Assembly (NCBI RefSeq): GCF_014873915.1
Contig: NZ_JADBEJ010000004.1
Span: 186,001 to 250,000, forward strand
Length of the DNA stretch: 64,000 bases
Direction: 5' to 3'
From: Amycolatopsis roodepoortensis
GTDB taxonomy: Bacteria > Actinomycetota > Actinomycetes > Mycobacteriales > Pseudonocardiaceae
In this document: positions 1 to 9,400 of the stretch, in pieces
How the letters are laid out: every line of letters begins with the position of its first letter
How positions within the stretch are numbered: the first letter of the stretch is position 1
Notes under the pieces: generated by a model
What the model saw: only the letters and a program-made list of their open reading frames with translations
The model's database searches: none
What the model was told of the DNA's origin: nothing
Translations under genes and position numbers: made by a program

Positions 1-194
1 ACGACGACGGTGGCGCCGTCCGCCGCGGCCAAGGTCACCCGGAGGCCGGACAGCTCGACGGTTTCCGCGTATTCACCGCCCGCGATGGTGATGACGGCGC
101 CGTCGGACGCCTCCGTCAAAGCATCGCCGATGGTCGGGTACGCGCCCGGCCGCCGGGCCACCAGCAGGACCCGGCCGGGAGTCGAGGTCGTCAT
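1..194 (-). CDS. N-terminus of a beta-helix (EccA-like?) protein, partial
   Basis: Only the first 64 codons lie in the window; the gene runs off the left edge. The start ATG (192-194) shares one base with the TGA of the upstream LuxR gene, so the two are probably translationally coupled. The visible protein begins MTTSTPGRVLLVARRPG and continues with short alternating beta-strand stretches such as ITIAGGEYAETVEL and VTLAAADGATVVV. This looks like the first rungs of a right-handed parallel beta-helix. In Pseudonocardiaceae, proteins starting this way often continue into an EccA-type AAA+ ATPase and sit in type VII secretion loci. The ATPase part is outside the window, so that assignment is an inference from memory and context. 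Confidence 0.55.
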   Translation of the reverse strand, partial: MTTSTPGRVLLVARRPGAYPTIGDALTEASDGAVITIAGGEYAETVELSGLRVTLAAADGATVV

Positions 195-847
195 CAGCCC
201 GCCTTCGCCATCAGCCAGCCGCGGTCGACGGCCTTGGCGCCGGCCTGGAACCGGCTGCGGGCGCCGAGCCGGTTCATGATGTCGGCGACCATCCGGCGCA
301 CCGTGCGCACCGAGACACCGAGGCGGGCGGCGGCGGATTCGTCGGTGGTGCCGGAGAAGAGCAGCGTCAGCAGCTCCTGCTCGCGGCAGGTCAGGATCGA
401 GGCGTTCCCGTCGTCCGGGAGATCCAGCGGGACGAGCGGGGCGGCGGCCTGCCAGATCCGCTCGAACAGCCCGACCGTCGCGGTGACCACGCCGGGCAGC
501 CGGAACACCGCGGAACCGGCCTGCCTGCCCTCCGCCGGGAGCACGACCGAGGTCCGGTCGATCACCAGCGCGTCCATCGGGACCTCGGCGTCGGTCCGCA
601 CCTCGGCGCCGGCCCGCGACATGCGGTTGAGCGCGCCGGACATCCGCGCGGAATCGGGGAAGAGCACCTTGTGCCGCACGCCGGGGCGCACGCCTCCGAG
701 CGCGATCCGCTGGAACGCGGTGTCCGTTCCCGTGCTCATGACGAGCACCTCGCCCGTCGCTTCCGCGAGCAGCTCGCCGAGCCCCGCCCGGTCGCTGCCC
801 GGGCCCGTTCCCGTGACCAGGCTGAGCTGGCCGGTCTGCACGGTCAT
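194..847 (-). CDS. LuxR-type HTH transcriptional regulator
   Basis: A 217-residue protein when started at the ATG at 847, which has a strong GGGAGG ribosome site about 8 bases upstream; the frame stays open 18 codons further but without a comparable site. The C-terminal 60 residues form a LuxR/GerE helix-turn-helix: CREQELLTLLFSGTTDESAA followed by LGVSVRTVRRMVADIMNRLG. The N-terminal 150 residues have no receiver Asp pocket or ATPase motif and resemble the TrmB-like sensor part of short actinobacterial LuxR proteins. It overlaps the beta-helix gene downstream and diverges from the two-component pair at 1007. Control of the secretion locus is plausible from position only. Confidence 0.8.
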   Translation of the reverse strand: MTVQTGQLSLVTGTGPGSDRAGLGELLAEATGEVLVMSTGTDTAFQRIALGGVRPGVRHKVLFPDSARMSGALNRMSRAGAEVRTDAEVPMDALVIDRTSVVLPAEGRQAGSAVFRLPGVVTATVGLFERIWQAAAPLVPLDLPDDGNASILTCREQELLTLLFSGTTDESAAARLGVSVRTVRRMVADIMNRLGARSRFQAGAKAVDRGWLMAKAG

Positions 848-1006
848 CGCAGGTACCTCCCTCTTCCCCCGGCGCGGTGCCGCCGACGACGTCCTGTTCA
901 TGCCAGTTCCCCGCCGCCGGGGCGGCCGCGGGCACCCGACGCGTTAGCGTTCAGGGGCACCGGGAACTGCATGCGTCTACTTTCGCTGTCCGAACATGAG
1001 GTTTTG

Positions 1007-1672
1007 ATGACACGGGTGATGGTCGTCGAAGACGACGAGAATCTGCGGCTCGCGCTGGTCACGCAGCTCCGCGCGGCCGGCTACGCCGTCGACGAGGCCG
1101 GTGACATCGCGACCGCGGACCGGCTGCTGCGCGGAACCCACCACGACTGCGTGGTGCTCGACCGGATGCTGCCCGACGGCGACGCCATCGAGTACGTCCA
1201 CATGCGACGGCAGCTGGGCTGGCGCGCGCCCGTGCTGTTCCTCACCGCCCGCGACGCGCTCGCCGACCGCGTGGCCGGGTTCGAGCACGGCGGCGACGAC
1301 TACCTCGTGAAGCCGTTCGTGATGGCCGAACTGACGGAGCGGGTGGCCAACCTGTGTCACCGGTCGGCCTTCGACCGGCCCTCGGTGCTGCACCACGAAG
1401 ACCTGGTGATGGACTGCGCGCGGCGCGAGGTGCGCCGGGCGGGCGTGCTGCTCACCTTGACCAACAAGGAGTACGCGGTGCTCGAATACCTGCTGACCAG
1501 GGCGGGCCTGCCGGTGCAGCGGGCCGACCTGATCGAGCACTGCTGGGACGCGCAGGCCGATCCGATGTCCAATGTGGTCGATGTGGTGGTGAAGCGGTTG
1601 CGCCGCAAGCTGAAGGAACCCGAACTGATCCACGCCGTCCGAGGCCTCGGCTACCGGCTGGGCTCGCGGTGA
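1007..1672 (+). CDS. OmpR/PhoB-family response regulator
   Basis: A 221-residue response regulator. The receiver domain (about 1-115) has the acidic pocket E8-D9-D10, phospho-acceptor D52 in CVVLDRMLP, T80 in LFLTARD and K102 in DYLVKPF. The winged-helix DNA-binding domain (about 125-221) ends RLRRKLKEPELIHAVRGLGYRL, typical of OmpR/PhoB. The ATG at 1007 is chosen because GAGG lies 5 bases upstream and the receiver fold starts at once; the frame is open further upstream without a site. Its TGA overlaps the GTG of the histidine kinase (GTGA), so the two form an operon. The signal sensed is unknown. Confidence 0.92.
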   Translation: MTRVMVVEDDENLRLALVTQLRAAGYAVDEAGDIATADRLLRGTHHDCVVLDRMLPDGDAIEYVHMRRQLGWRAPVLFLTARDALADRVAGFEHGGDDYLVKPFVMAELTERVANLCHRSAFDRPSVLHHEDLVMDCARREVRRAGVLLTLTNKEYAVLEYLLTRAGLPVQRADLIEHCWDAQADPMSNVVDVVVKRLRRKLKEPELIHAVRGLGYRLGSR

Positions 1673-2925
1673 ACACCCATTCCTCGGCCGATCGGCTGCG
1701 CAGGCTGCGCTGGACGCTGACCGCGTTGTTCACCGTGATGAACACCCTCGGGCTGGTCGTCTTCGCGTGGCTGCTCATCGCCGAGGACAGTGACCAGGGC
1801 GAGGAACGGATCGACGCCGCGCTGACCCAGGTCACCTCGTCGGTCAGCAGGCAGGTCGCCTACGAGGACGGCACCATCGGGTTCGGCCTGGTCAACACCG
1901 ACGTGCTGAACGACCGCTGCCCCCAGTTCGCGATCCTGCCCGGCGGGGCGCCCGCGTTCCAGCCGCATTTTTCGCGGGCGAACTGCGTCCCGATGAGCAT
2001 GCAACTGCTGAACGGGCTCGCCACCGAAGCGGTGAAGACCGGCAAGCTGGTGCAGGGGCATCAAAAGGCGTCGAACGGCGACCTGGTCAAGGTCCGCGCC
2101 GAACCGCTGCGCGACGGTGACGGCAAGACCTTCGCGGCCGTCGTCGCGGTGCAGTCCACCGAGGCCGAGGATTCCGCGCACACCACATTCACGCTGCTGG
2201 TGATCGGCGGCACCGTGCTGCTGGTGGCGATCCTGGGCTTCGCGGGGCACCTGCTGTCCGGGCGCTCGATCCGCCCCGCGGCCGCAGCCCTGCAGCAGCA
2301 GGAGGTCCTGCTCGCCGAAACCGCGCACGACCTCCGCACCCCGGTCGCCGCCCTGCGCGCGCTCGCCGAAACCGCGATGGCCAACCCCGCGCAGTCGGCG
2401 GAACTCCTGCCGCGCACCGTCCGCCTCGCCGCGAGAATGGGCGGGATCATCGACGACCTCCTCGTCCGCGCCCGGCTGGCCGCCGGCGTGGAACAGCTGA
2501 GCATCCAGCCGATCTGGCTCGATCAGCTGGTGGTGGGCATCGTCGAGGACACCGCGACCGACGGCGCCGAAGTCACCGTCACCGCCGCGCCCACCAAGGT
2601 CAACGCCGACCCCGCGCTGCTGCAACGGGCGATCGGCAACCTTCTCGACAACGCCATGCGTTACGGCCGCCACCCGGGCTCGAAGGCGTTCGTGCACCTG
2701 ACCGTCGCCGGCGGCACCGTGACCGTCGCGGACCACGGCCCGGGTATCGACACCGCGCTGGCGGGCGAGGCGTTCGACCGGTTCGCCAGCACCGGCGGGT
2801 CTTCCGGGCTGGGGCTGTCGATCGTGCGATGGGTCGCGCAGGCGCACGGAGGCACGCTCGCGGTGTACAACGCGGACGAGGGCGGCGCGATCTTCGAACT
2901 GCGGTTCCCGGTCAGCCCGAACTGA
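1669..2925 (+). CDS. Two-component sensor histidine kinase
   Basis: A 418-residue membrane kinase started by the GTG that overlaps the regulator's stop. It has a first membrane helix at about 15-40, an extracytoplasmic sensor region with two cysteines (NDRCPQF and RANCVPM), and a second helix (TLLVIGGTVLLVAILGFAG). The HisKA H-box is AETAHDLRTPVAALRAL with phosphorylated H220. The ATPase domain has the N-box GNLLDNAMRYG, G1 box ADHGPGID and G2 box SGLGLSIVRW. All residues for autophosphorylation and transfer to D52 of the regulator are present. The paired cysteines might form a redox-sensitive disulphide, which is speculation. Confidence 0.92.
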   Translation: MNTHSSADRLRRLRWTLTALFTVMNTLGLVVFAWLLIAEDSDQGEERIDAALTQVTSSVSRQVAYEDGTIGFGLVNTDVLNDRCPQFAILPGGAPAFQPHFSRANCVPMSMQLLNGLATEAVKTGKLVQGHQKASNGDLVKVRAEPLRDGDGKTFAAVVAVQSTEAEDSAHTTFTLLVIGGTVLLVAILGFAGHLLSGRSIRPAAAALQQQEVLLAETAHDLRTPVAALRALAETAMANPAQSAELLPRTVRLAARMGGIIDDLLVRARLAAGVEQLSIQPIWLDQLVVGIVEDTATDGAEVTVTAAPTKVNADPALLQRAIGNLLDNAMRYGRHPGSKAFVHLTVAGGTVTVADHGPGIDTALAGEAFDRFASTGGSSGLGLSIVRWVAQAHGGTLAVYNADEGGAIFELRFPVSPN

Positions 2926-2930
2926 GCGCG

Positions 2931-3401
2931 CTAACCCGGTTCGACGGCGGTACCTCCCAGCAGCGACCGGAACTCGAATGAGGGCGGTTCTCCCGCGTCG
3001 CGACGCGCGAATTCCTGCGCCCAAAGGGCGAAGGTCCGCGTCCACATCGAGCGGAGGAGGGCGTGTTCCTCCGGTTCGAGGCGCCGCGACTCCTCCCTCG
3101 CCTTGTCGTAGACGGCCTGGATGGCGTCGTAGAGCGCGAAGATCGGCCCGTCACCGCGAAGTGCCCGTGAACGCTTGATCTCGGTGAGTTCGACGTAGCC
3201 GGCCTCGTCCAGCACCGTGACGTCCTCTCCCATGGCGAACAGCACCTCGTGGACATGCGAGGCGTCCTCGTCGATCCGTCCGGTCCTCAGGTTGAGAAGA
3301 TGACCGGTCAGGCCACCCTCCGGAGTTCCGTCGACCCGGTAGGTCAAGCCGTGGTAGCGGAAGAACATCGGCAGTTCGTCCGCCAGCGGGTTCTCACTCA
3401 C
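2931..3401 (-). CDS. Candidate immunity/partner protein of the giant effector
   Basis: A 156-residue cytosolic protein I do not recognise. It has no signal peptide or membrane helix and is rich in charged helices (AVYDKAREESRRLEPEEHAL). The ATG at 3399-3401 lies inside the end of the 2121-residue effector gene, overlapping it by 8 bases, so translation is probably coupled. In polymorphic toxin systems the small gene directly behind the toxin C-terminus normally encodes the cognate immunity protein. Position, size and coupling fit that model, but the sequence itself gives no function. It ends close to the convergent histidine kinase gene (2925), with 5 bases between. Confidence 0.6.
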   Translation of the reverse strand: MSENPLADELPMFFRYHGLTYRVDGTPEGGLTGHLLNLRTGRIDEDASHVHEVLFAMGEDVTVLDEAGYVELTEIKRSRALRGDGPIFALYDAIQAVYDKAREESRRLEPEEHALLRSMWTRTFALWAQEFARRDAGEPPSFEFRSLLGGTAVEPG

Positions 3402-6400
3402 GGTCTTTCCCTTCGTCGTCTTCGCGGCCGTCTTCGTCGTCCGCGGTCATGCCCCGGTTCGTCGCCTCCTGGAACAGTTCCCGTTCACGCCTGAGTATCA
3501 GTGCTTCGATCGCCGTCTCCTCCGGAGTCACCGCGCGGTCCTGTTCCCTGCTCACGGCCGCGAAGTCCCGCCGCACCTCGTAGAGGCTGTGTTCGTAGCG
3601 TGCCACCTCGTCGATGGACTTCAGATGCAGCCTGAATTCGGCGATATGACCGCTCGACAGGCGTACGGACATCTGGATGTCCCGGTAGCCGCTCTTCTGT
3701 GGTCCGGCGAAGCGGTCTTCCAGGTACACGATGCTGATCGGCGACCCCTCCGAGGCCAGCCGGGCATGCAGGATCGCCAGCGCCCGATAGACGTCGGCGA
3801 CGGTGTCGAACCGCACGAGGGCACCGACCACGTCGGTCAGCACGGAGCCCGTGCCGTCGTCCTTCGCCAGCTTGTCCAACGCGCGCACCCGGCTCTTGAC
3901 CTTGTCCCGGTATTTGGCGATCCCGCCCGCCTCCGCCGCCAGCCAGTCCGCCAGTTCGTTCAACTCGTCCTGGTTCGAGCGCCACGACGCCTCCAGTCCG
4001 GACAGGAACTCGTTCTGATAGGCCCGGAGCTGCGCCGGCGTCGAACCGGAGGGTGGGGCGTAACCGAACTGGCCAGGCTGTACCCGCCGGTCCTGCTCGG
4101 GAATCCCGGACACCGCGTCCTCCACGGCCTGCCGCTGGAAATCGGTCAGCTCGATCGGACCGGGCCGCGGTGTCTCCCGGTGTTCGCGGAGAATGTCCTC
4201 CGCGCCCCTGGCTTCCAGTTCGGCCAGTGATTCCAGGACGATCTCGACCGCCTCCGGGTATTGGAGCACATTTCCCAGCGTCTGCGGCCTGGCCAGCAGG
4301 GAGTTCAGCAGGAACGGTGTCCGGAGAAGCGTTTCCACGAACTCCGGATGTCGTGGCAGCAGCCTGGCGATCGCGTCGCCGATGTGGAATGGGACACCGT
4401 CGACCTTGATCCGCGAGTCCGGGTCCCGCCCGCTGATCTCGTTTCCCCGCCGCAGCGCGTCTTGGACGTCGGCGCGACCGAGGAATTCCGCCGTTTCGTC
4501 CCGGCCGGGGTTGATCACCGCGTCCAGGGAACTGGGCGTACCCGCGCTCTCCGGCCCGGATTCCGCCGACGGCAGGTTGCCCGGCGCCGGCACCTCGACC
4601 GGTGCCGACGCACCGGGCGTGAACCTGGCCCACCCCTTGCCGCCGGGGAATCCGTGCACTCGCAACGATCCGTCCGGCATCACGTCCAGCCTCGCCATCG
4701 GCGCGATCACTTCGGCACCCAGCGCGTCGGCGTACCGTTGCGCCCAACCGGACGATCCGGAATGGCAGGAGTTCAACTGGACCGGACACCCAGGTGTGTA
4801 GTACGGACTGGCCAGCGTCGCCTCGGCCACCTGCTCGGGGCTGAGCATGAAGATCTCTTCGATGGCCCGCATCTGCTCTTGGGTCAGGCGGCTGTCCACG
4901 GTCAGGCTGAGGCCGGGGATCGGGTGGCCGTTCCCGCTACCGTGCAACGTGACCACGTAGGCTCGCGCGCCGTCCGGGCGCTGGGCGATCATCACCCGCA
5001 TATGCGCGTTACGGGTGGTCATGTCGTCACCGATCGACATCCCGCCAGGCGCGTAGAGAACGCCCTCGCCGGTGACCACGGCTCCGTCCCACGGCCCAGG
5101 GGCGACCTTCCGCCGGGCTTCGATCCACCGTGAGCCGCCCACTTCGTCGTGCCGTGACGCACCCATCGATGCGGGGCCGGGTGACTCGCCGAAGGTGATC
5201 TCCCCGGTGTCCGGATCGATCCGGGCGGTCGTGTACCGGCCGTTCGGATCACGGGGTGGCAGACCTTGCGGACGACGACGGCGAGGGCCCTGTTCGTCGG
5301 TGTTCCGCGGCCGGATGACGTCGGAGGGCCCGCTCTTGGGCGGTTTGAGCTCGAGGGCGCTGTCGATCGTGTTCGGGACTCCGAGGAGGCGCACGGCGAG
5401 AAGGATCCCCATGAGGATGCGGCGCCCGGAGGACAGCACAGGGGCGTTGGCCGCTTCCATCGCCCGTTCGATCGCGTCGGGTTCGTTCGGGCTCGCGGGA
5501 ATCTCACCCGACGGCCCCGGCAATGGGCTCGGGAGGGCACCCGGCGGCGCGGCCGGATCCCCCGGACGCAGGGTCTCCGTCTCGAAGAGACCGCGAGCGA
5601 AGGTGTTGCCGCGATGGACCCGGTCCCGGCCGGGTGTGCGGCGCCCGGTGTTGAGGTCGTAGGCGTGCACGACCACCGGCTGCCCGTCCACGACGAAATC
5701 GAGCGTGAGGTTGGGGACCACCCACCCGGAGTAATGCGACGGTCCGCCCGGCGCACGGCCCTGCCCGTCGAGGGAATACGACGGTGAGGTGCGCAGCCGG
5801 AACCGTCCGAAGTGGTCGCCGAGGATCTCCTGTTCCCTGGCGACGACCTCCTCTGCGAAGATCTGCTGGATGAAGATCCCCCTCAGCGCGGGGGTCATCG
5901 AGCCGTTCCTGACGTGTTCGGCGATCTTGCGGGCCCGCTCGGACTCGGCGGGAACGAGCCCTTCCGCGAGCTTCGCGAATTCGCGGGCGGCGTGGTCGGC
6001 GGTCTCCTGCAACGCGGACCGGATTCGCGAGCGAACCCAGTGGGCCTCCAGGATTCTGGCGACGTCGCGGACGCGGACCGGCCGCGAATCGGCGGGCAGC
6101 AAACCTTGTTCGAGCAGGATCAGGCGCAAGTCGTTCCACGCCAAGCCCGCCTCGGCCATCAGCGTGCGGAGCGCGGTCTCGCTGCGGAGACTGAGGAGCA
6201 ACTGGCTCCGCGTGAACGGGTGCTGGGGCAACGGATGCTCTTGCCGGGCCGGATTGCCCGGGTGGTAGAACCGCTCCGCGTGCGAGGAGGGTTGCACCGG
6301 CGGCCCCGGCGGTGGTCCGGGAGGGTTGCTCGGCGGCCCCGCGGGTGGCGACATGTCGACGTCCACGTCGCCGGTGCCCAGGGTGAACCGAGCTCGGCCT

Positions 6401-9400
6401 CGCCATGGTGGGTTCTCGGGATCGTCCGGTGGAGGGCCCGGCTTACCGGACTGGTCCGGGTCCGCCTCTTCTTCATGACGTTTGCGGATCAGTTCCACCG
6501 GGCCGCTCTTGGGCGGTTTGGTCTCCATGGCGCTGTCGATCGTGTTGGGCAGGCCGAGGAGCCGGACGGCGATGAGCACTCCCATGAGGAACCGCCGCCG
6601 GAGCGAGATCGCGCCGGCGGTCTCCGCCTCCATCGCCCGACGGATGGCCTCCGGATCCTCTTGCCCGGCACGGGTTTCGTCGGGCAGCGGATTCCCTGAA
6701 GCGGCGGGTGGCAACCCCTGGGGACCTGGCGGATTCGGGGAGGCGGCGGCGGACGGTCCGTCCGGATCCCGCCGGGCGACGACGGTGAACCGCAGGCCGT
6801 TCCACTGGAGGACGGCGTCGGCACCGGCGGCGATCGCGCCGTCGACCTCGCCGGTCAGTTCGTTGCTGAACACGGCGATGACCAGCGCATCGGGGCCCGC
6901 GTCCCGCCGGTGCTTTTCGATCTGCTTGACGATCGACGTTTCGCTGTTCGCACCGACGTTCTTGACTTCGAACCGGACCTCGACGGGGTTTCCCTCGTGT
7001 GCGCTGTCCTCGAGCACTCCGTGGACATCGATGTCGGTGTCACTGGTCTTGATGCCGAGCCCGGTGACCCGCAGGCCGGTCAAGCCCAACTCGGCGAGCT
7101 GGTCCGGGGTGAGCTCGGTGAGGGCGAGAGCCACCCGGAGCTCGCCTTCGAGGCCGGTGAGATTCGCTTGGTCACCGTTCAGCTGTTCCCGGGTCGCCGG
7201 GGCGCCCTCGGCCAGCAGGCCGAGGGCACGCTGCAGATGCTTGCGGACGCTTTCGCCGATCTTGTCGAGACCCGGTACCCCGTTGACGGCCAGATGATCG
7301 AGGATCTTGCGGAGGTGGGTTTCCAGCGTCAGCGGCAATTCGGCGTTCTTGCCCTCGGCTTCGGCGGTCTCCGTCAGCTCGGCGCTGAGCCCACCGAGCT
7401 TCCGCAACTCGGTTTCGGCCACCGCCCGGCCATACGGACGCGGCTTCTTCGCGGCCACTTCGCGGATCGCGGCGCCGGCCCGGGCGGTGAACACCTCCAG
7501 CGGTGTCACCTGCGACATCCCGGTCGCCCGGTTCGCCAGCATGGCCCGGATCTGTTCGGCATACAGGGCCTTGAGCTGCTCTTCGAGCGGACGGGTGGTC
7601 CGGTCGCGAGGAATCAGTTGCGCGAGAACACTTTTGAGCAGGCCTTCCAGTTTCCTGCCCGCGACTGCCGGGCCGGCCTCGCGGACGGCTTCCTGGACGT
7701 CCGGCGGCAGACCGTCCCACGCCTCCTCCACCTCGGGCGACAGGTCATCGGGATTCTCCGGTGGTGTTTCCTCGTTTTCGTTCCGCAACGGGCCGTTCTT
7801 CCCGCCGGACGCTCGCGGGGACGACGCCGGGACGAAAACCGGTGCTGAGGGAAGGACAGGCTCTTCCCCCGGAGTCGCCGGTTCCGCCGGATCACCTTCG
7901 GCGGGACCGTCAGGGTCGTCCGGTGGCCCCTGCTCGTCGGGAACCTCGGCGGGCAGTACGGGTACGTCGGGCGCGGGCTCGGACGGGACTTCCGACGGCG
8001 TGGTCTCCCCGTCCTGGCCGGGCTCCGTCCCCGGCTCGGACCGGTTCGGTTCACCCTCCGTCGGCTTCGCGTGCGGAGTCCTTCCCGGAACGTTGGCAGG
8101 GCCCGGCTGCGCCGGATTGGCCGGTGCGGAAGTGCTCTGGCTCGATCCGCCCTGGGCCGGACCCGGTTGAGCGGTGGCGCCCGAAGCTTGGGCATGACCG
8201 GGTTGGGCCGTCGCCTGGGTGGAAGCCGCGGGCGTCGAGGCCCCGTGCCCGGACGAGGCTTGCCCAGCACCGGACTGTGCCGAATCAGGCGTCGTGGACG
8301 ACACCGATGTCTGCGCCGGCGTACTCGTACCGCTTCGGGACGTGTGCTCCACGGCTGAAGCCGAGGACGAGTGGCTCGACGCTGCCGTACTGGCGCTCCG
8401 ATCGCTCGATGAAGTGTCGGTGTCCGCCCGGTTTTCACCACCGCTGAAAGCATCCGCGCCCCTGCCGGGTCCCGTCGCCGCGGCTGAATCGGAACCTGTC
8501 GACGAGGCTCCCGTCGAAGTCGAGGCACCGGGGTGAGCACCGGCCTCCTGGCCCGCGCCGGTCGCCTGCGATGCACCGGATTCCCCCGCGACCGCGGCGG
8601 AGGCACCCTGTCCCACACCGACCGCGGCGGTTTCCGGAGCCATGGCCGAAGGCGGAGTCGGACCACCGGGCGGGTTCCCGGTCTTCGCCACTTCTCCCGG
8701 TCCGGTGGAGACGTCCTGACCGAAGACCGCGTTGTGCGCCTGCACACCGGCGAGGTGAGCGTTTCCCCGAATGGGGCCGATCGCCCCCGAGGTGAGCCAG
8801 TTCTCCTTGATCGACTTCTGGTAACCGGACACGTCGTCCAGCGCGCCCCAGTTCCCGTTCACCATGTTCTCCGCCGCGTAGCTGGAGATCGGTGAGGAGA
8901 TCGCGTTCGTGGTGAAGGAGCTCACGGCGGTCGAAACGTGTTTGCCGACCGGGTTGTCCAGCGCGTTCTTGCCGACGTCGGTCTTGCGGATCCCCTTGCC
9001 GAGCAACGCACCTGGCGTTCCGACCACGGCGCTCACCGGTGCGCCGACCGCTCCCGCGACGGCGTTGGTGAAGCTCTCCTTGACGTTGAAGCCGTCCTGA
9101 TACCCCTGCGAGATGTTGAGGCCCTGCTCGATACCGTTCGTGAGTACCTCGTCTCCCGCCTCCTTGATCGGGATCATCACGACCTTCCCGGCCTTGGCCG
9201 CCCAGTTGCCGAGGCGGCCCCCCAGGCTCGCGATCTTGACCAGGCTCGCGAGCCGGAGCGCCATCCTGGACGCGAACAGCCACGGCCCGCCGGGAATGGC
9301 GAACATCAGGGCGAAGTCCACCGCCGCGTGGATCAGTTCCGATCGGATCTGATTCCGCGCCCGCGCGACCTGCTCGCCGTACTGGTGGCAGAACTCCCCG

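Noticed and set aside
1354..1668. N-terminal extension of the histidine kinase
   Set aside because: These 105 codons lie inside the response regulator in another frame; the GTG at 1669 with GTGA overlap is the natural start.
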